64,000 nucleotides of DNA from Streptomyces sp. SUK 48 (GCF_009650765.1 NZ_CP045740.1:4936001-5000000); one strand, 5' to 3'; shown: positions 1-8,078, counted from the stretch's first letter. Numbers and translations are program-made. The notes: generated by a model not told the origin, from the sequence alone.

Positions 1-291
1 GCGAGCTGCCACGGGTAGCGGGTGAGCCGCCCCGCCCACTCCGCCTCCCGCGCATCCACGCCAGAACCGCCGCCTCCTCGCCCACCGGCCCGTGACCGCG
101 GCGAACCCCTCGTGACCAGGGGCGTTCGAATCGTCGGGGAAGTGGTACGAAGGCGTCACGTGGACGCAGCACTCGCTTAACACGCGTCCGGCAGATTAGG
201 GGTTGTCGGCGTCACGGACCTCCGGAGCGGCTCCCGGACCTCCATGGACGCCAAGGACGCGCGGCCCGGCCCTGACCCGGCCCGCGTCCCC
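1..291. other. Window-edge stretch, no gene recognised
   Basis: I see no convincing coding sequence here. Reading frames that cross it have skewed, low-complexity composition and no family motif. The end of a gene lying to the left of the window cannot be excluded for the first 150 bases or so. Confidence 0.4.
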
Positions 292-346
292 CGCGGGGAC
301 CGCCGTCGTCCCGCCCCCCGGTAACGGGGGTGCGGCGGTCCCCGCG
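292..346. terminator. Stem-loop terminator after the 355-798 gene
   Basis: A perfect 14-bp stem pairs 292-305 with 333-346, and a second small hairpin (five C, GGTAAC, five G) lies inside the loop. It sits 9 bases past the stop of the leftward gene, where a terminator is expected. There is no clear U-tract, which is usual in high-GC actinomycetes. Confidence 0.7.
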
Positions 347-354
347 CAAATCCG

Positions 355-798
355 TCAGCCGTCCGCGCCGGACCGGCGGCGCCCCGACAGCAGCTCGGGG
401 TGCTGGCGTATCGCCTGCGCCGCGTTGACCCCGACGATGCCGATCCAGGTGGCCACCATTCCGGCGAAGCCCGCGAGGGCGCCGGCGATCGCGGACAGCG
501 GGATGGCGAGAACCAGGGTGAGCAGGGCGAAGCCGTACCTCTCGCCCCAGGAGTCCACCGGGTTGCGGCGCCCGGCGGTGCCGCGCGCGGTCGCCATCTG
601 CTGCTCGGCCACCTGCCGCCGCACCCGCCGGTCCACCGCGCCGTCGAGCCGCTGCTCGACCTTCTCCAGGAAGGATTCGACCAGGGCGGAGTCGTACTCC
701 TCCCCGAGGTCCCGGCGGGCCTGGATGGTTGCGTCGAGGTCCTTCCGCAGCTCGGCGTCGGCCTTGAGTCCGACGTCCTGCGGGTCACGTGCGCTCAT
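355..798 (-). CDS. Small integral membrane protein, unknown function
   Basis: This encodes 147 residues. The first 75 or so are charged and predicted soluble, rich in Arg, Glu and Asp, with a helical stretch around EKVEQRLDGAVDRRVRRQV that may be a coiled coil. Two hydrophobic segments follow, at about residues 88-110 and 112-130, and then a short basic tail. No enzyme motif is visible. The ATG at 798 follows a GGTGAGGG ribosome site. It is transcribed alone, away from its neighbour, and ends at a strong stem-loop. I recognise it only as the type of small actinobacterial membrane protein usually annotated as hypothetical. Confidence 0.75.
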   Translation of the reverse strand: MSARDPQDVGLKADAELRKDLDATIQARRDLGEEYDSALVESFLEKVEQRLDGAVDRRVRRQVAEQQMATARGTAGRRNPVDSWGERYGFALLTLVLAIPLSAIAGALAGFAGMVATWIGIVGVNAAQAIRQHPELLSGRRRSGADG

Positions 799-898
799 GC
801 CCTCACCCTAGAAAGCGCCACGCCCCGCCCGCACTGGGGAAAGCCCCCCAATCGAAGTGGTGCGAACCCCTCGGAGCGGCCTCCTCGGGGCAGCCCCC

Positions 899-1543
899 TC
901 AGGGCAGCAGCGACACCAGCCCCGTCCCGGCGTCCGCCAGCGCCGCCACCACCCGGGCCGCCCCGAACGCGGGGTCGGCCCGGATCGCGTCCCGCACCCA
1001 GGTGGTCTGGGCCCGCAGGGTGTGCTCCGCCCAGTCGCCGGGCCGGTTCCGGGTGCGGCGGGCGGCGGGGGCGATCTCCTCCACCAGCAGCTCCAGATGG
1101 CCCGGCACCGGCGCCCCGGTGCGCAGCCGCTCCAGTGTGGCGGCCACCGCGGCGCACCGCTCGTGTCCGAGGACCAGCACGAGCGGCGCGCCGAGCTCCT
1201 GCACGCCGTACTGCACGGACCCGAGCACGGCCTCGTCCAGGACCAGCCCGGCGGTACGCACGCACAGCAGCTCTCCGAGCGGCTGGTCGAGGACCAGCTC
1301 CGGCGGTACGGGCGCGTCCACGCAGCCGATGACCACCGCGCACGGCCGCCGCCCGGTGGGACGGACGTACGGCTGCCGGGGGAGGCCACCGGTGCTGCGG
1401 GCGTTGCCGGCCAGGAGTTCGTCCAGGACGGCGGCCGCGGTGGGCCGTGGCTCGTCCGTGCCGGACGGGGGGACGAGAGACGGGAAGGGCGGACGGGGGG
1501 CGGGCGCGGTCGGCGTCCGTAAGGCCCGGTGGGGGGTGGCCAT
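899..1543 (-). CDS. Beta-carbonic anhydrase-like protein lacking the catalytic Arg
   Basis: The 214-residue protein matches the beta-carbonic anhydrase fold. GCVDAPVPPEL corresponds to the family's CxDxRV motif. LVLGHERCAAV gives the His-x-x-Cys zinc pair, and a central LGSVQYGVQELG helix follows. In active enzymes the Asp of CxDxR pairs with the Arg. Here the Arg position is Pro, so the zinc ligands (Cys, His, Cys) are kept but the gating Asp-Arg dyad is broken. About 45 Pro-rich residues precede the domain. It may be an inactive or repurposed paralogue. It diverges from the SDR gene at 1725, and a dyad lies between them. The ATG at 1543 is assumed; it follows a run containing GAGGAAGC. Confidence 0.75.
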   Translation of the reverse strand: MATPHRALRTPTAPAPRPPFPSLVPPSGTDEPRPTAAAVLDELLAGNARSTGGLPRQPYVRPTGRRPCAVVIGCVDAPVPPELVLDQPLGELLCVRTAGLVLDEAVLGSVQYGVQELGAPLVLVLGHERCAAVAATLERLRTGAPVPGHLELLVEEIAPAARRTRNRPGDWAEHTLRAQTTWVRDAIRADPAFGAARVVAALADAGTGLVSLLP

Positions 1544-1614
1544 GACGCTTCCTCGGTGTTCGTGCCAGTAGTGTTCACCGTAGGCACGCGAGCCATCACT
1601 CTGGGTGGCGATTT

Positions 1615-1631
1615 AACGACACTTGGTCGTT
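1615..1631. promoter_or_regulatory. Short dyad in the divergent promoter region
   Basis: AACGAC and GTCGTT are perfect inverted arms separated by 5 bases, midway between the divergent genes that start at 1543 and 1725. The position fits an operator. No regulator can be assigned from sequence alone. Confidence 0.35.
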
Positions 1632-1724
1632 TCCGCGCCGGATCATCGCCGCCCCGATACCGCCTCTTGGCCGACGTCCGGAAGTTCCTGAGGCGGCGTC
1701 CGGCTCCTTGAGAGACTGCGCGCC

Positions 1725-2489
1725 ATGACGAGCGAACTTCTGGCGGGCAAGGTGGTCCTCATCACCGGAGCGAGCAGCGGCATCGGTGCCGCCGCCGCGA
1801 AGGTGTTCAGCGGGGAGGGCGCGGTGGTGGTGCTGACCGGTCGAAGAGAGGACCGGCTGGCGGCACTCGTGGGCGCATTACGGGACGGGAAGGCCGAGGC
1901 GTCCTACGTGGTGGGCGATGTGTCGGTGGCCGCCGACGCGGGCCGCGCGGTGGAGTACGCCGTCACCCGGTACGGGCGCCTGGACGGGGCGTTCAACAAC
2001 GCGGGCATCGGCGGGGACCGTACACCGCTGCATCTGATGCCCGACGAGGTGTACGACACGATCATGGACGTCAACGTGCGGGGCGTCTGGAACTGCCTGC
2101 GGCACGAGATAGCCGCGATGCTGCCGCGCGGCGGCGGCGCGATCGTCAACAACAGCAGTGTGGCCGGCCTGCTGGCCATCCCCGCCGCCGCGCCGTACAT
2201 CGCCTCCAAGCACGCGGTCGTCGGACTGACCAGGGCGGCCGCGGACGAGTACGCGGCGCAGGGCATCAGGGTGAACGCGGTCGCCCCGGGCACCACGCGC
2301 AGCGAGATCACCGTCGACTGGTTCGCGCGCAACCCCGGCCTGGAGCAGATGGTCAACTCCCTGACCCCGCAGGGCCGTACCGCGGCGCCGGAGGAGATCG
2401 CGGAGGCCGCCGCCTGGCTGCTCAGCGACCGCTGCCCCTTCCTGACGGGCACGGTCCTGCCGGTGGACGGAGGGTTCGCCAATCACTGA
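1725..2489 (+). CDS. SDR-family NAD(P)-dependent oxidoreductase
   Basis: This is a classical short-chain dehydrogenase/reductase of 254 residues. It has the TGASSGIG cofactor loop near residues 15-22, NNAG near 90, and the catalytic triad Ser145, Tyr158 and Lys162 (YIASK). The C-terminal FLTGTVLPVDGG segment is typical of FabG-like members. The substrate cannot be read from the sequence. A Leu at residue 52 is encoded by TTA (1878-1880), the rare codon that makes Streptomyces genes depend on the bldA tRNA. It lies directly before the butyrolactone genes, and reductases of this family often act in butyrolactone or secondary-metabolite pathways, so a role there is possible but unproven. Confidence 0.85.
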   Translation: MTSELLAGKVVLITGASSGIGAAAAKVFSGEGAVVVLTGRREDRLAALVGALRDGKAEASYVVGDVSVAADAGRAVEYAVTRYGRLDGAFNNAGIGGDRTPLHLMPDEVYDTIMDVNVRGVWNCLRHEIAAMLPRGGGAIVNNSSVAGLLAIPAAAPYIASKHAVVGLTRAAADEYAAQGIRVNAVAPGTTRSEITVDWFARNPGLEQMVNSLTPQGRTAAPEEIAEAAAWLLSDRCPFLTGTVLPVDGGFANH

Positions 2490-2595
2490 CCCGCCGGTCT
2501 CTGACCCGTCCATCACTGACCCGGGCGGCGCCGACGTCCCCCCGGGGCGGTCGCGGACGGCGGGACGCGCCGCCCGCGACCGCCCCGGCCCGCGG

Positions 2596-3579
2596 CTATG
2601 GCCGCAGCCCCCGCAACTGCGCCTGGAAGGCCAGCTCTCCGCCCTGGTGTCCGGTGACGGCGACGGCGAACCAGTCGGGCATCAGGCTGGGCAGCCACGC
2701 GGCCTCGATCCAGCACGGCTCGTCGAACTCCACATAGCGCTGGTAGCCGATGGCGATGTCCGTGAGTTCGGGGGGCGCCTGGCCCGCGACGGCGTGCGCC
2801 GCCTGGTACGCCGCCTCCAGCAGGACGAGACCGGGGACGTGGTCCACGGGGTGGTCGAAGAGCAGCGTGTTGGACACGTCGGTGCGCAACCGCCACCGGT
2901 GACCGGCCGTTCCGGGCGCCAGGAGCACGTCCCTGTCGTCGGTCCTGCCGGTCAGCCGGCGGCTGACCGGCTCCGGCAGGGGCCACTCGCCCCAGCCGGC
3001 GCTGGAGTGCGGGCCGCGCACCCGGCGGTAGACCGCGGGGGCCACCCAGCTGAACTTCGTGTTCGCCAGGCACACGGTGACGCCGTCCCGCCGGATGCGG
3101 AACTCCATGCCCAGGCTGTGCCTCGCGGACCGGGTGACCGCGATGTCGACCTCGAAGTCCGAGACCTCGGGGGCCCGGAACCCGGGCCGTACCGTGATGT
3201 CGAGGTTGCTCAGCAGGGTCTGATACCCCGTGGGCACCCCGTACTCGGCGTGCGCGACGAGCAGTCCGCTCTGCCGGATGGTCTGCGTCAGGAGCCGGGG
3301 GTCGTACGCGCCGGGGCCGCGGTGCCCGGGCCAGCGGGCGGTGACGGTGAAGCTGTCCGGCCCCTCCTGGCGCCACTGTCCGACGAGGATCGCCGGGGCG
3401 TGTCTGAGGTGTATGTACTCGCCCAGCTCCGGTCTGGGTCCGGTGCCGCGGGGCGCGGGACGTCTGACATCGACGGCACCCGTCATGGGTTCCCGCTTGT
3501 TGCACAGCGTCCTCAGGCGTGACATGGAGTTCGCTCGCGTGAGCGGCGCTGATAAAGTAACGGGCATTCGGTTACTCAT
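2596..3579 (-). CDS. AfsA-family gamma-butyrolactone biosynthesis protein
   Basis: The protein has up to 327 residues and two AfsA hotdog-like repeats. The second contains the family signature DVSNTLLFDHPVDHVPG followed by LVLLEAAYQAAH. AfsA/ScbA enzymes condense a beta-ketoacyl-ACP with dihydroxyacetone phosphate, the committed step to A-factor-type signals. It is divergent from a TetR receptor gene, the classic arrangement. The start is uncertain. ATG 3579 has a good GAAGGG ribosome site but would put a dyad (3556-3576) and a TTA codon (residue 9) inside the gene. ATG 3486 would begin just before the conserved part but has a weaker site. TTA use and autoregulation therefore depend on which start is real. 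Confidence 0.88.
   Translation of the reverse strand: MSNRMPVTLSAPLTRANSMSRLRTLCNKREPMTGAVDVRRPAPRGTGPRPELGEYIHLRHAPAILVGQWRQEGPDSFTVTARWPGHRGPGAYDPRLLTQTIRQSGLLVAHAEYGVPTGYQTLLSNLDITVRPGFRAPEVSDFEVDIAVTRSARHSLGMEFRIRRDGVTVCLANTKFSWVAPAVYRRVRGPHSSAGWGEWPLPEPVSRRLTGRTDDRDVLLAPGTAGHRWRLRTDVSNTLLFDHPVDHVPGLVLLEAAYQAAHAVAGQAPPELTDIAIGYQRYVEFDEPCWIEAAWLPSLMPDWFAVAVTGHQGGELAFQAQLRGLRP
3556..3576. promoter_or_regulatory. Candidate butyrolactone-receptor operator
   Basis: AGTAAC and GTTACT form perfect 6-bp inverted arms around a 9-bp centre. The right half reads TCGGTTAC, loosely like the CGGT(A/T)(T/C)G half-site of ArpA-type receptors (recalled consensus). It lies between or overlapping the divergent afsA-like and TetR genes, where such receptors usually bind. 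The match is partial, so this is a suggestion only. Confidence 0.4.
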
Positions 3580-3639
3580 GGATGGCCCTTCAGTGAGTGA
3601 CAGACGACAGATCTACGGACTGCTGGAAGGTGCCGGCTA

Positions 3640-4290
3640 GTGAGGCAGGATCGCGCGATTCGCACTCGTAAACTCATCTTGGAGAACATGGCGAGCTTGT
3701 TCAATGAGGTCGGGTACGACGCCGCGACCATCGCCGCGCTGGTCGAACGGACCGGACTGACCCGAGGGGCCCTGTACTTCCACTTCGCCTCCAAGGAGGA
3801 CATGGCCCGTGCCGTGCTGGACGAGGCCGTGACCACCGAAGGGCTCAGCCCGCAGTCGTTCAAACTGCAGGAATGGGTGGATCTGGGACTGCTGCTGGCC
3901 CACCGGTTGCCCAGGGAGCCGGTTCTGCACGCGGCCATCCGGCTGGCCGTCGACCCCAAGGCGCGACGGCTGTTCGGGACGCGGTGGCCGGACTGGGTGG
4001 CACTCGGGCGGGAACTGCTCACCGAGGCCAAGGAGAGTGGTGAGCTGCTGGCTCACGCCGACCCCGCCGCCGTATCGCGGGTGTTCGTCGGCGCGTGGAC
4101 CGGTGTGCAGCTCGTGACGGAGGTCCTGGAGGAGAAGCTGAGCCTCTCCGAGGAGATAGCCGGCCTGTACCAGCTGCTGCTGCCCAGCATCGTCACCCCG
4201 GCGGTGCTGGCCAAGCTCGACCTGTCGCCCTACCGGGCGGAGCGGCTCCTGCGGGAGAGCGGCGAACAGGAGGCTGCCGACCACGCGTGA
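3640..4290 (+). CDS. TetR-family gamma-butyrolactone receptor-type repressor
   Basis: The 216-residue protein opens with the ScbR/ArpA-like helix-turn-helix. QDRAIRTRKLILENMASLF leads to YDAATIAALVERTGLTRGALYFHF and ASKEDMARAV. The ligand domain contains LPREPVLHAAIRLAVD and a Trp-rich TRWPDW segment at the place where receptors of this family keep the ligand-pocket Trp. It probably represses target promoters until a butyrolactone binds. Whether it is a true receptor or a pseudo-receptor that answers antibiotics cannot be told here. The GTG start follows GGAAGG by 9 bases. Its neighbours are afsA-like (divergent) and a JadR1-like regulator downstream. Confidence 0.88.
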   Translation: MRQDRAIRTRKLILENMASLFNEVGYDAATIAALVERTGLTRGALYFHFASKEDMARAVLDEAVTTEGLSPQSFKLQEWVDLGLLLAHRLPREPVLHAAIRLAVDPKARRLFGTRWPDWVALGRELLTEAKESGELLAHADPAAVSRVFVGAWTGVQLVTEVLEEKLSLSEEIAGLYQLLLPSIVTPAVLAKLDLSPYRAERLLRESGEQEAADHA

Positions 4291-4699
4291 GACGTGGCCG
4301 GACCAGATCGGCGGCTCCGGGTCCCCACCCGGGGCCGCGTTGTGTTCAAACCTCGATCAATTTGCATTCGTGTACCCCCGTGCCGTGTGTGACGGATGAG
4401 TCGAACGCCAGCCATCACCCAGCTGCGGACAGGGGCGTGACGAAGCAGCCCCATCCGCCCGGACCCCCCGGGTGGGTGCTTTCGAGTGAGTGTACGTGTT
4501 AGACGTCCTGTTTTCGAGCATCCGATATAGCGCAAATTTCGGATCTGTTACTCCTCTCGGCGTACTGTGACAGGAAAATGTGCCCACTCTGCCCCCATTT
4601 ACCCCTCCTCGCTCCGCATGTGCGGCTGTACAAAAAACAGGACGTGTGTTCTTTTATCCAAGGGAAGACTGGCGCGTAGGACGCGTACGAGGGGGAGCG
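4291..4699. promoter_or_regulatory. Long leader with inverted repeats before the atypical regulator
   Basis: This 409-bp stretch has no gene and is more AT-rich than its surroundings. A perfect 12-bp inverted repeat, ACGTCCTGTTTT at 4503-4514 and its complement at 4634-4645, flanks 119 bases. Inside it lies a second dyad, ATCCGA (4520-4525) with TCGGAT (4539-4544). A GGGGGAGC ribosome site precedes the ATG at 4700. The layout suggests a multi-site operator region, perhaps for the TetR receptor just upstream. Confidence 0.5.
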
Positions 4700-5389
4700 A
4701 TGGCAGTGCACGCTGCGCAACCGGACACGACTCGCGTGCTGGTGGTCGGCGACGACGTCGGCGGGGCCGAGGCGAGGGTGCGCGGACTGCGCCGGCAGGG
4801 GTTCCAGGCGCGGAGCGTCGACACCGGCGCGGCGGCGCTGAGCGCCCATCAGCAGGCGGACCTGGTCCTGCTCGACCTCGATCTTCCCGACATCGACGGG
4901 CTGGAGGTCTGCCGGTCGATACGCGAGGCCGGCGACAAGCCCATCATCTCCGTCACCGCCCGCGACACCGAGCTCGACCGGGTCCTCGCCCTCCAGGCCG
5001 GGGCGGACGACTGCGTGGTCACCTCGTGCGGGGAGCGCGAGATGCTGGCGCGCATCGAGGCCGTACTGCGCCGGGCCCGCCCCCGGTCGGAGCGGTCCCG
5101 GCCGCTCTCCCTCGGCCCGCTGTGCATCGACAGCAGAACGCGCGAGGTCCGGCTGGACGGCCGGCCGCTGAATGTCACCGCCAAGGAGTTCGAATTACTG
5201 CGCACTCTGGCCGCGACGCCCGAAAGCGTCATTTCCCGGAAGGAACTGATGGCGCGGGTCTGGGAAACCACCTGGGCGGATTCCAGTCGCACCATCGACA
5301 CCCATGTGCGCAGCCTCCGGGCGAAACTCGGCGCCCCTTCCTGGATCATCACGGTCCGCGGGGTCGGATATCGCATGGGGCACGGCTGA
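4700..5389 (+). CDS. Atypical OmpR-family regulator (JadR1-like)
   Basis: The protein has 229 residues, with a receiver domain (about 14-125) and an OmpR winged helix (about 135-228, ending WIITVRGVGYRMGHG). The phospho-acceptor Asp59 (LLDLDLP) is present. The first of the paired acidic residues is Gly (VVGDD), and the invariant Lys of the TKPF motif is Thr (CVVTSCG), so normal phosphorylation switching is unlikely. No histidine kinase is adjacent. This is the pattern of atypical response regulators such as JadR1, which sense pathway products instead of phosphate and activate antibiotic clusters. Leu166 is a TTA codon (5195-5197), implying bldA control. It lies next to the butyrolactone receptor gene, as jadR1 does with jadR2. 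Confidence 0.85.
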   Translation: MAVHAAQPDTTRVLVVGDDVGGAEARVRGLRRQGFQARSVDTGAAALSAHQQADLVLLDLDLPDIDGLEVCRSIREAGDKPIISVTARDTELDRVLALQAGADDCVVTSCGEREMLARIEAVLRRARPRSERSRPLSLGPLCIDSRTREVRLDGRPLNVTAKEFELLRTLAATPESVISRKELMARVWETTWADSSRTIDTHVRSLRAKLGAPSWIITVRGVGYRMGHG

Positions 5390-5544
5390 CGGATATCGCA
5401 CGGGGCGCGGCCGGTGAATACCGCACGGGGCGCGGCTGACGAATGCCGACGGGGGGGCGCGGCTGACGAATACCGCGGGAGCGTCACCGCGGGCCCGCGC
5501 CCCGGAAAGGGACGCGGGCCCGCGGCGGCGTGAGCCGAATTCCG

Positions 5545-6846
5545 CTACGGCTTCTCAGGCGCCGTTCCCTCGGGCCGCGGAGGTCCGTCGAGGCCCGCCG
5601 GGTCCTGGCCGAGACCGGCCGGTGCCACCCAGTCGAAGGCGCTGTAGACCGCGGGGCCCAGGCCGATGCCCTCGGCGACCTGCTCGCGCAGCCGGTTGGA
5701 GGTGAAGCCGCCGATGACGTTCATCTGGGCGTCCCGGTACAGGCGTTCCACCTCGTGCCCCTGGGTCACCCCGCTCGCCCCGTGGATCTGCACGGCCCGC
5801 GCGGCGACCTCGACGCCCATCTCGGTGGCGTAGATCTTGAGCATGGCGATCAGGTCCCGCGCCGAGCGGCCCGCGGCCCGCTCGCCCATCGCCCGGCGGG
5901 CCAGCAGCCGGGCGGCGTCGATCTGCGCGCGCGACTCGGCGAGCTGCGCCTGCACGCCCTCCATGTGCGCCAGCGGCCGGCCGAACGAGACGCGCTCGCG
6001 GGCGTGCCGTACGGAGGCCGTCAGGGCGGACTCGGCTACGGCGATGGCGGCGAACGAGTTCTTCAGCCAGCCCCACGCCATGCCCTCGGCGAGTTCCTCG
6101 AACGGCACGGGCACCACGTCGGTCTCGGCGAGGGGGACATCGGTGAAGACCATCCCGCCCCACGGCATGCCGCGCAGCCCCATGTGCGCGATCTCGTACC
6201 GCTCGACACCGGGTCGGTGCAGGTCCACGAAGGCGAGGCACCAGTCGGGGCCGTCGTCGCCCGGCGGCCGCTCCCGGCGGGCGAGCACGATGGCGACGTC
6301 GGCGACCGGCGCGTTGGTGATCCTGGACTTCTCGCCGTTGATGACGAAGCCGCCGCCGGGCGCCCCGGCGGGCCGGACCGTGGTGCGGAAGGTGCCGGCG
6401 TCGCTGCCCGCCGTACGCTCCACCACCGCGAAGGCGGCCAGCTTCTCCCCGGACAGCAGGGAGCGCAGCAGCGGCTCGTGGTGGCGGAGGTCGCCGTAGG
6501 TGGAGATCAGCTTGCCGCACAGCAGCGCGGACACGGTCGCCGCCCAGTAGGTGCCGGAGCAGGCCCGGGCCAGCGCCTCCATGGCGTCCGCCTGGGTGCG
6601 GGCGTCGGCGCCGCTGCCGCCGACCTCCGGCGGGTGGAACAGCCGCAGGTAGCCGCTGTCGGCGAGGTCCTGCCAGTTCCGGGCCGGTATGCGGCCCGTC
6701 GCGTCCGTCTCCGCGGCCCGGGCGGCGATGCCCTCGAAGGCGGCGGCGCCGTCGAAGGCGGAAACGCCCTCGAACGCGGGGGCGCCCTCGGAGGAGGGGG
6801 CGCCGGCCGGGTCGTACGTACTCGTCGTGGTGGTCATGCCGCTCAT
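5545..6846 (-). CDS. Acyl-CoA dehydrogenase-like flavoprotein (second of a pair)
   Basis: This has 433 residues and an acyl-CoA dehydrogenase fold: a helical N-domain, a beta-domain with FAVVERTAGSD and VINGEKSRITNAPVADVAI, and a C-terminal helical domain with RVSFGRPLAHMEGVQ and IHGASGVTQGHEVERLYRDA. The segment that normally carries the catalytic base in a YEGT-type motif reads NVIGGFTSNRLRE, with no Glu. It may therefore use another base, or catalyse a flavin oxygenation or different oxidation, as some cluster-encoded family members do. The first 45 or so residues are a low-complexity Ala/Glu/Gly/Ser stretch. The start at 6846 follows GAGGAG. Its stop-start gap with the gene at 6876-8078 is 29 bases, so they form an operon. 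Confidence 0.85.
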   Translation of the reverse strand: MSGMTTTTSTYDPAGAPSSEGAPAFEGVSAFDGAAAFEGIAARAAETDATGRIPARNWQDLADSGYLRLFHPPEVGGSGADARTQADAMEALARACSGTYWAATVSALLCGKLISTYGDLRHHEPLLRSLLSGEKLAAFAVVERTAGSDAGTFRTTVRPAGAPGGGFVINGEKSRITNAPVADVAIVLARRERPPGDDGPDWCLAFVDLHRPGVERYEIAHMGLRGMPWGGMVFTDVPLAETDVVPVPFEELAEGMAWGWLKNSFAAIAVAESALTASVRHARERVSFGRPLAHMEGVQAQLAESRAQIDAARLLARRAMGERAAGRSARDLIAMLKIYATEMGVEVAARAVQIHGASGVTQGHEVERLYRDAQMNVIGGFTSNRLREQVAEGIGLGPAVYSAFDWVAPAGLGQDPAGLDGPPRPEGTAPEKP

Positions 6847-6875
6847 GTCCTGTGCGCTCCTCGTGTCGAGCCTGG

Positions 6876-8078
6876 TCAGCCGAGTTCGAGCAGGGACGCC
6901 GCGATCACCGGGCGCAGCACCTCGGTGCCGCCTCCGGTGCCGGCGAAGAACAGTCCGTCGCGGTGGGCCCGTCCGCTCAGGTGGTCGCCGGTGAGGCCGA
7001 GCGGGCCGGACAGCCGGGTCGCCGCGTCGGTGACCGTGCGCACGGCGGCCGCCACGAAGAGCCGGGCGGCCGCCGCGTCCTGGTGCGCGGGCCGGGCGCC
7101 GGAGTCGAACTGCTCGGCGGCCCGGCGGAGCATTCCCTCGGCGAGTTCGCAGCGCGCGGCCAGGTCCGCGAGGGTGAACCGGACGGACTGGTCGTGGTGG
7201 AGCGGCCGGCCGAAGAGCAGGCGTTCGCGGGCACCGTCGATGGCGTCCCGGGTCAGCGCGCGCAGCAGACCGAGCCAGGGCGCGCTGGAGAAGACCCAGT
7301 CCAGCACCGCCAGCAGCGGCTCCACCTCGCTCGCCGCGCCGCCCGCGGTACCCAGCACCGCGGAGTCCGGGACCACGCAGTCCGCGAGGACGAGCCGGCC
7401 CCAGGGGCAGGTGGGCATCGCGGCCGGTCCTGCCTCGCCGACGCTCAGCCCGGGGGTGGACCGGTCCACGACGAACGCCGTCCGGCCGCCGTCCCCGTGC
7501 GCGGCGACGACCAGGAAGTGATGGGCCACGGGCGCGCCCGCGACCAGGTCCAGTTCGCCGGTGAGGACCCACCCGCCCGAGCCGCCCGAGCCGCCCGAGC
7601 CGTCCGAGTCGCCCGAGCCGTCCGAGTCGCCCGAGCCGTCCGTGGCGGCCCGTGCGGTGACGGCCGGGGTGACGGACGCTCCCTGCGTCTGGTGCAGCGA
7701 CAGGGCGCCCAGCCACTCGCCGGACGCCATCCGGGGCAGGTACCGCTCCCGCTGCCGGGCGCTGCCGAAGGCGCGCAGCGGAACGGTGGCGAGCACCGCG
7801 TGCACCCCGACCGCGAGGGCGAGACCGGGGTCCCGGGCGCCCTCGCCGAGCCCGGCCAGGAGATCGAGGGTCTGGGCGGCGGACAGCCCGGCGCCGCCCA
7901 GGTCCCGGGGGACCAGGGGGCCGGCGAGACCCGGTCCGGCGGGCCCGGCTGTGGCCAGTTCGGCGAAGAGCCGCGGGTCCCAGCGCCGTTCGCGGTCGCG
8001 GTCGGCGGTGGTGGGTGCCGCGACGCGGCCGGCGAGTTCCCGGGCCCACGCACCGGTGGGGAAAGGCGGAATTTCCAT
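6876..8078 (-). CDS. Acyl-CoA dehydrogenase-like flavoprotein (first of a pair)
   Basis: This 400-residue paralogue of the downstream gene shows family features such as RLLFGRPLHHDQSVRFTLAD and LSGPLGLTGDHLSGRAHRD. The usual catalytic-Glu segment is replaced by FFAGTGGGTEVL, again without the canonical Glu. The middle domain is interrupted by a Gly/Ser/Asp linker of about 20 residues, encoded by a short tandem repeat (7573-7641), so the expected FAD/substrate loop near residues 140-170 is poorly conserved. I chose ATG 8078 because it follows GGAGTGGAGAG; an ATG 54 bases upstream has no ribosome site. A pair of non-identical subunits is plausible, since heteromeric acyl-CoA dehydrogenases are known in actinobacteria. 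Confidence 0.8.
   Translation of the reverse strand: MEIPPFPTGAWARELAGRVAAPTTADRDRERRWDPRLFAELATAGPAGPGLAGPLVPRDLGGAGLSAAQTLDLLAGLGEGARDPGLALAVGVHAVLATVPLRAFGSARQRERYLPRMASGEWLGALSLHQTQGASVTPAVTARAATDGSGDSDGSGDSDGSGGSGGSGGWVLTGELDLVAGAPVAHHFLVVAAHGDGGRTAFVVDRSTPGLSVGEAGPAAMPTCPWGRLVLADCVVPDSAVLGTAGGAASEVEPLLAVLDWVFSSAPWLGLLRALTRDAIDGARERLLFGRPLHHDQSVRFTLADLAARCELAEGMLRRAAEQFDSGARPAHQDAAAARLFVAAAVRTVTDAATRLSGPLGLTGDHLSGRAHRDGLFFAGTGGGTEVLRPVIAASLLELG
7573..7641. repeat. In-frame tandem repeat coding a Gly/Ser/Asp linker
   Basis: About seven copies of a 9-base unit (GCCCGAGCC variants, pairs forming an 18-base unit with GTCCGAGTC) run through this segment of the acyl-CoA dehydrogenase-like gene. 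It probably grew by slippage and does not shift the frame. Confidence 0.75.

Noticed and set aside
5530..7521. Long + strand frame opposite the acyl-CoA dehydrogenase pair
   Set aside because: Composition is Arg/Gly/Ala-rich without motifs; the - strand frames carry full flavoprotein signatures.
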